Below, piece after piece: positions 60,946-64,000 of a stretch of 64,000 nucleotides of DNA; the stretch's first letter is position 1, and each line of letters opens with the position of its first letter. The notes under the pieces are model-generated. The model ran no database searches, was not told the DNA's origin, and saw only the letters and a program-made list of their open reading frames with translations. The DNA comes from Blastomonas aquatica (lineage in GTDB: Bacteria > Pseudomonadota > Alphaproteobacteria > Sphingomonadales > Sphingomonadaceae), in contig NZ_BMGD01000006.1 of the NCBI RefSeq assembly GCF_014639875.1, forward strand, positions 1 through 64,000, given 5' to 3'. A program made the position numbers and the translations under genes.

Positions 60946-62724
60946 TCAGGCGTAAGCAGCCGTCTTCGGTTTCTTCATCGCGGAATGCGAAGCACCCGCC
61001 CTCAAAGCTCCAGGCGCATCGATCTTGAAGCGGTTTGCCTCGTCCGCCAGCGCCTCGACCTCCGACGAAAGGTTGCGTGCCGCTGCCGACGTTTCTTCCA
61101 CCATCGCCGCGTTCTGCTGGGTAGAATTGTCCATGGCGCCGATCGCACCGGCGATTTCCGCGATGGTGGAGGACTGCGCCGCATTGTCGGCCGCCATGCT
61201 GGCCAGCAAAACGTGAACCTCACCGACATCGCCCGAAATATTGGCAAGGGCGCCGTCCACCTTGTGAACAGCCTCGACCGCAGCTCCGATCTCGGTCTGC
61301 GTGACCGTCAATTGCTCTCGTGCGCGTTTCGCTTCCTCTTCGGCCCGCATCGCAAGCGCGCTGACAAGATCCGCGACCACAGCAAAGCCGCGCCCGGCAT
61401 CGCCGGCACGCCCCGCCTCGACGGCCGCGTTCATCGCCAGAACACGCGTCTGGAAGGCGATCTTGTCGAGGCCTTCGATCACGCTGTCGATCCCCTTTGC
61501 GGTTTCCGACACGCGCCCCATCGCCTGCACCGCCTCGACCGCCACCGAACGGCTGTCGGCCACGGTGGCAATCGCGCCATCGGCGCGCTGAACCGTGGAG
61601 GTGGCAGCGACGACCGACGCCTTCAGCCGCCCGTCGATCTGTGCGATGGCCGCGGATGCTTCCTCAAGGTTGGCGGCATTGCTCTCGGTCCGGCGCGCAA
61701 GGCTTTCCGAGGCCTGAGCGATTTCACCCGACCCTGTGCGGATCGACGAGGCGCTCTGCGCTACCGAGCCAATCAGCGACCGCAGCGAATGCAGCGCCTC
61801 ATTGAAATTGGTCTTCAACTCTGCATAGGCCGGTGGGAAATCGGCGACGATCGGCGATGTCAGGTCACCCGCAGTGAGCGAGGCAAGGCTCTGGCGAAGC
61901 GCGCCGGTCACGACGGTCTGCTCGGCTGCAGCCGCCGCCGCTGCGACGCGCTCCTTGGCGATCACCGACGCCAGAAACGCATCGACGGCGCGCGCGATGG
62001 TTCCGATCTCGTCGCGCTGATCGAGGTTGGGCAGCTTTGCATCGCCCGAGGATTTCGCCAGACCATTGATGATATCAGCGAGCATGTTGATCGGAGCAAC
62101 GACCTTGCGGGTAATCGTCAGATACGCGATGGCAAGCGCCACGCCAGCACCCAGCGCGAGAACCAGCACCATGATGAGCGCGGCTTCAAGCGCGGACAGC
62201 GCGTCGCTCGTCACCTCCGAAGCCACGTTGATCTGCAGGTCCAGCAGCTTGCCGATTTCCGTCGATACCGGGTCGATCGACCGATAAAGATCATTCACGA
62301 CAAAGCGGTCGAGCGCTGCACGGTCGCGTGCCGCAAGGATCTGGATCAGCCTGGCGACTTGCACGTCGGCCCGCTGCATTTGCGACTCTGCCGCCGATAC
62401 CAGCCGCACTTCCTCATCCGTGAGCGTCGTCGAGCGATACCGCTGCCAGGCTGCAGCGATCTTGCTCTTGCCGTTGCGCACTGTCGTCTCCGCCTCTGCG
62501 AAAGACACATTGCCGTTCCGGGCCTTGTGCGCGGCATCGACAATATCGACGGCATAGCTATCCACCGTCACCTTGAGATCGCTCATCGGCACGACGCGAT
62601 CGTTGAGGATGGTTGCCAACGCCTCGGCGTTGTTCTTCGTCGACCAATAGGATGCGCCGACGATCAGCACAGTGGCTGCCGCCAATAGGCCAAGACAACT
62701 CAGCAGCTTTTGCTTCAAGGTCAC
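60946..62724 (-). CDS. methyl-accepting chemotaxis protein
   Basis: A 592-residue chemoreceptor: TM1 near 8-28 (LLAAATVLIVGASYW), a four-helix-bundle periplasmic sensor, TM2 near 190-210, HAMP (ITRKVVAPINML), and a cytoplasmic signalling domain with a FQTRVLAMNAAVEAGRAGD tip. No CheR-binding pentapeptide at the C-terminus (ends KTAAYA). The GTG at 62724 has AGGAG 9 bp upstream and is the best start, since the longer frame prepends basic residues without resemblance. Confidence 0.9.
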   Translation of the reverse strand: MTLKQKLLSCLGLLAAATVLIVGASYWSTKNNAEALATILNDRVVPMSDLKVTVDSYAVDIVDAAHKARNGNVSFAEAETTVRNGKSKIAAAWQRYRSTTLTDEEVRLVSAAESQMQRADVQVARLIQILAARDRAALDRFVVNDLYRSIDPVSTEIGKLLDLQINVASEVTSDALSALEAALIMVLVLALGAGVALAIAYLTITRKVVAPINMLADIINGLAKSSGDAKLPNLDQRDEIGTIARAVDAFLASVIAKERVAAAAAAAEQTVVTGALRQSLASLTAGDLTSPIVADFPPAYAELKTNFNEALHSLRSLIGSVAQSASSIRTGSGEIAQASESLARRTESNAANLEEASAAIAQIDGRLKASVVAATSTVQRADGAIATVADSRSVAVEAVQAMGRVSETAKGIDSVIEGLDKIAFQTRVLAMNAAVEAGRAGDAGRGFAVVADLVSALAMRAEEEAKRAREQLTVTQTEIGAAVEAVHKVDGALANISGDVGEVHVLLASMAADNAAQSSTIAEIAGAIGAMDNSTQQNAAMVEETSAAARNLSSEVEALADEANRFKIDAPGALRAGASHSAMKKPKTAAYA

Positions 62725-63032
62725 GCGGCAGACTCCTGATCGACGTCGAACAGCATTGGCCAAACGCTGGTCCAGCGGCTGGAATGCTCTCGGTTGTCTC
62801 ATAGGAGATCGCGCAGAGTCTGTGGCGGATTGACGGTGTTTTTTAATGTGTCGTGGGAAGCAATACACCCAACGAAAGCTATCATGCGACAACGCCCGCC
62901 ATCGCGCGCGGAAACTTGCCTGAATGCAGTCAATTGAAAGATCGATATCTGCTGGACTTGCAAAGGTGCGTGTGTGCTTAATCGTGGTCAGGCTTCATCA
63001 ACTGCGATGCAGCCTGCCTAGGGGGTGAAGCC
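62725..63032. other. intergenic between divergent genes
   Basis: About 308 bp holding the upstream regions of the chemoreceptor and the SnoaL-like gene. No confident promoter elements or small genes. Confidence 0.4.
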
Positions 63033-63521
63033 ATGCGAAAATCAGTATTCCTGGCTGCCGCAGTATTGGCAGCCGTGACTGTGCCGGCGTCCGCGTCTTG
63101 GCGTGCCGCAAATGCCGAAGTCGAAGCGGCGGCAAAAACACCGCGCGTGGCAGCTGCCTTGGCAACGACCGAACGAATGGATCAAGCTATTCTGGCGCGC
63201 GACAAGGATGCTTTTTCAGCCATTTTTGCCGATGATACGGTGGTCAACAATCCGTTCAATCGCATAGCACGCAAATCGGATGCCGTGCGGAACTTGGAAA
63301 CCGGACTGATTGACTACGAAACGCTCGAGCGAACGATCGAGTATGCGGCGGAACGTGGCGATCATGACGTCGTGCTGATGGGTGTCGAGGTGTTGACTCC
63401 GGTTGGCAAGGCGCGGTTCGCGGGTGAAAAAATCAGTCGCCGCGTCACCGAAGTGTGGACCGACGAAAGCGGTGAATGGAAACTCGCGATTCGCCAAGCA
63501 ACCATCTATCGAACACAATGA
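63033..63521 (+). CDS. exported SnoaL-like / NTF2-fold protein
   Basis: A 162-residue protein with a signal peptide (to PASASW) and a DUF4440/SnoaL-like domain: ATTERMDQAILARDKDAFSA start, FADDTVVNNPF, and WTDESGEWKLAIRQATIYR end. Fold is a small alpha+beta cone, often a ligand pocket. Periplasmic. No neighbour in operon. Confidence 0.8.
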   Translation: MRKSVFLAAAVLAAVTVPASASWRAANAEVEAAAKTPRVAAALATTERMDQAILARDKDAFSAIFADDTVVNNPFNRIARKSDAVRNLETGLIDYETLERTIEYAAERGDHDVVLMGVEVLTPVGKARFAGEKISRRVTEVWTDESGEWKLAIRQATIYRTQ

Positions 63522-63555
63522 GGTACACCACACGCTGGCCTCAGCCGCCTGCCCC

Positions 63556-64000
63556 TCACCCCCGCCGCCGCGCCAGAAACCGCGCCCAGCCCCGGCTCCA
63601 CTTGTTGAACACCTTGCCCTCATCCGAAGCAAAAGCCGCCGCCTTGATGTGCTCCGAGCGGTTGGGATAGGGCACGATCAGGCTGGCGACGCCGAAGGTC
63701 GAGGATTTGCCCGCTATCATCATCGCGATCGGCAGGATGAGGTCGCCCGCGCCGCGCCCGACCACCGTACCGCCGATGACCTTGCTGCCCTTCTTGACCA
63801 ATTTGACGAAGCCGGTGACCTCGCGCTCGGTCACCGCGCGGTCATTGTGGTCGAAGTCCTGGCGCCACACGGTGATCTTGTCGCCATGCACCTTGCGCGC
63901 CTCGTCCTCGGTCATGCCGACCTGCGCGAGCTCGGGGTCGGTATAGGTGACCCAGGGGAGCGCGGCATAGTTCGCCTTGGTCGGCACGCCCAGGCTGATC
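63556..64000 (-). CDS. flavoprotein disulfide reductase, C-terminal part
   Basis: The 3' part of a pyridine nucleotide-disulfide oxidoreductase running beyond the window edge. PWVTYTDPELAQVGMTEDEA and the dimerisation domain (GGTVVGRGAGDLILPIAMMI) are typical of dihydrolipoamide dehydrogenase or mercuric reductase relatives. The His-Glu active pair of lipoamide dehydrogenase (HxHPT) is absent; the corresponding place reads IVPYPNRSE, as in the non-lipoamide subgroup with PYP motif. Start lies outside the window. Confidence 0.85.
   Translation of the reverse strand, partial: ISLGVPTKANYAALPWVTYTDPELAQVGMTEDEARKVHGDKITVWRQDFDHNDRAVTEREVTGFVKLVKKGSKVIGGTVVGRGAGDLILPIAMMIAGKSSTFGVASLIVPYPNRSEHIKAAAFASDEGKVFNKWSRGWARFLARRRG

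Noticed and set aside
60868..62688. Rightward 606-codon open frame opposite the chemoreceptor
   Set aside because: Antisense of the chemotaxis gene; composition is Arg/His-rich and no family motif is present.
1..64000. CRISPR arrays, rRNA genes and replication origins
   Set aside because: No regularly spaced repeat-spacer series, rRNA-like segment or iteron set was seen; the only regular array (36521-36599) has just four short sites and is regulatory in nature.

Overview
The window looks like chromosome of a sphingomonad alphaproteobacterium (Sphingomonadaceae; I cannot fix the genus). The evidence is a complete exosortase-A (XrtA/PEP-CTERM) exopolysaccharide locus of the sphingomonad type with an exosortase-EpsI fusion, a luxR-luxI-phyH run, a lasso-peptide locus with a TonB receptor and isopeptidase, high-GC coding sequence, and LexA boxes of the alphaproteobacterial form GAAC-N7-GAAC.

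Layout. (1) 1-3.1 kb is mobile-element cargo: a nucleotidyltransferase-HEPN protein with an aberrant end, a sigma region-4 protein, an ArdC antirestriction protein, an AlpA regulator, and a LexA-box promoter between a decayed ORF and a small membrane protein. (2) 3.6-9.3 kb holds an exported protein and then, leftward, what I consider the most interesting system: a RiPP operon of five genes. It has an unannotated 53-aa precursor ending in three consecutive aromatic-X-Arg triads, a radical SAM/SPASM maturase with a C-terminal HExxH domain, a UPF0489 (peptide-arginase-like) enzyme, a GNAT acyltransferase and a glycosyltransferase. (3) 9.9-14.0 kb is the RNA repair system rtcBA, divergent from its sigma-54 activator rtcR, with a recognisable -24/-12 promoter. 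(4) 14.3-20.2 kb holds a DUF5694 protein, a DUF938 fragment, a small lipoprotein, an ArsR regulator divergent from a desaturase/SRPBCC pair, and an orphan protein. (5) 20.9-33.3 kb is a quorum-sensing unit (luxR, luxI, phyH, gntR), a FecI/FecR pair, a TonB receptor and a lasso isopeptidase. These face a convergent lasso operon whose 47-aa precursor is too short for routine ORF calling. (6) 33.8-42.5 kb is integration-scarred DNA: an HNH nuclease, a wrecked second integrase, gene stubs, an AbiEi-Fic fusion behind four operator-like repeats at exactly 24-bp spacing, a second copy of the LexA-box module, a large serine recombinase, and an intact tyrosine integrase next to tRNA-Leu(CAG). (7) 42.7-47.6 kb is core chromosome (NDUFA9-like protein, TetR/hydrolase pair, recR, fmt, truA). 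(8) 47.8-60.7 kb is the XrtA exopolysaccharide operon, read leftward. (9) 60.9-64 kb holds a chemoreceptor, a SnoaL-like exported protein and the 3' part of a flavoprotein disulfide reductase.

How the genes work together. The 9.28 to 4.37 kb operon should make a crosslinked peptide whose three Arg residues are also plausible substrates for arginase and acyltransferase chemistry. In the lasso region, LasB (protease with leader-binding domain) and LasC (cyclase) make the peptide, the TonB receptor would import it, the isopeptidase would open it, and sigma/anti-sigma signalling plus AHL sensing probably set its expression. The XrtA locus makes, exports and length-controls an exopolysaccharide and sorts PEP-CTERM proteins encoded outside the window. 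tRNA-Leu, the integrase and the integrase remnant suggest that the DNA left of 42.4 kb was assembled by repeated insertions at one attachment site, though no left boundary could be identified.
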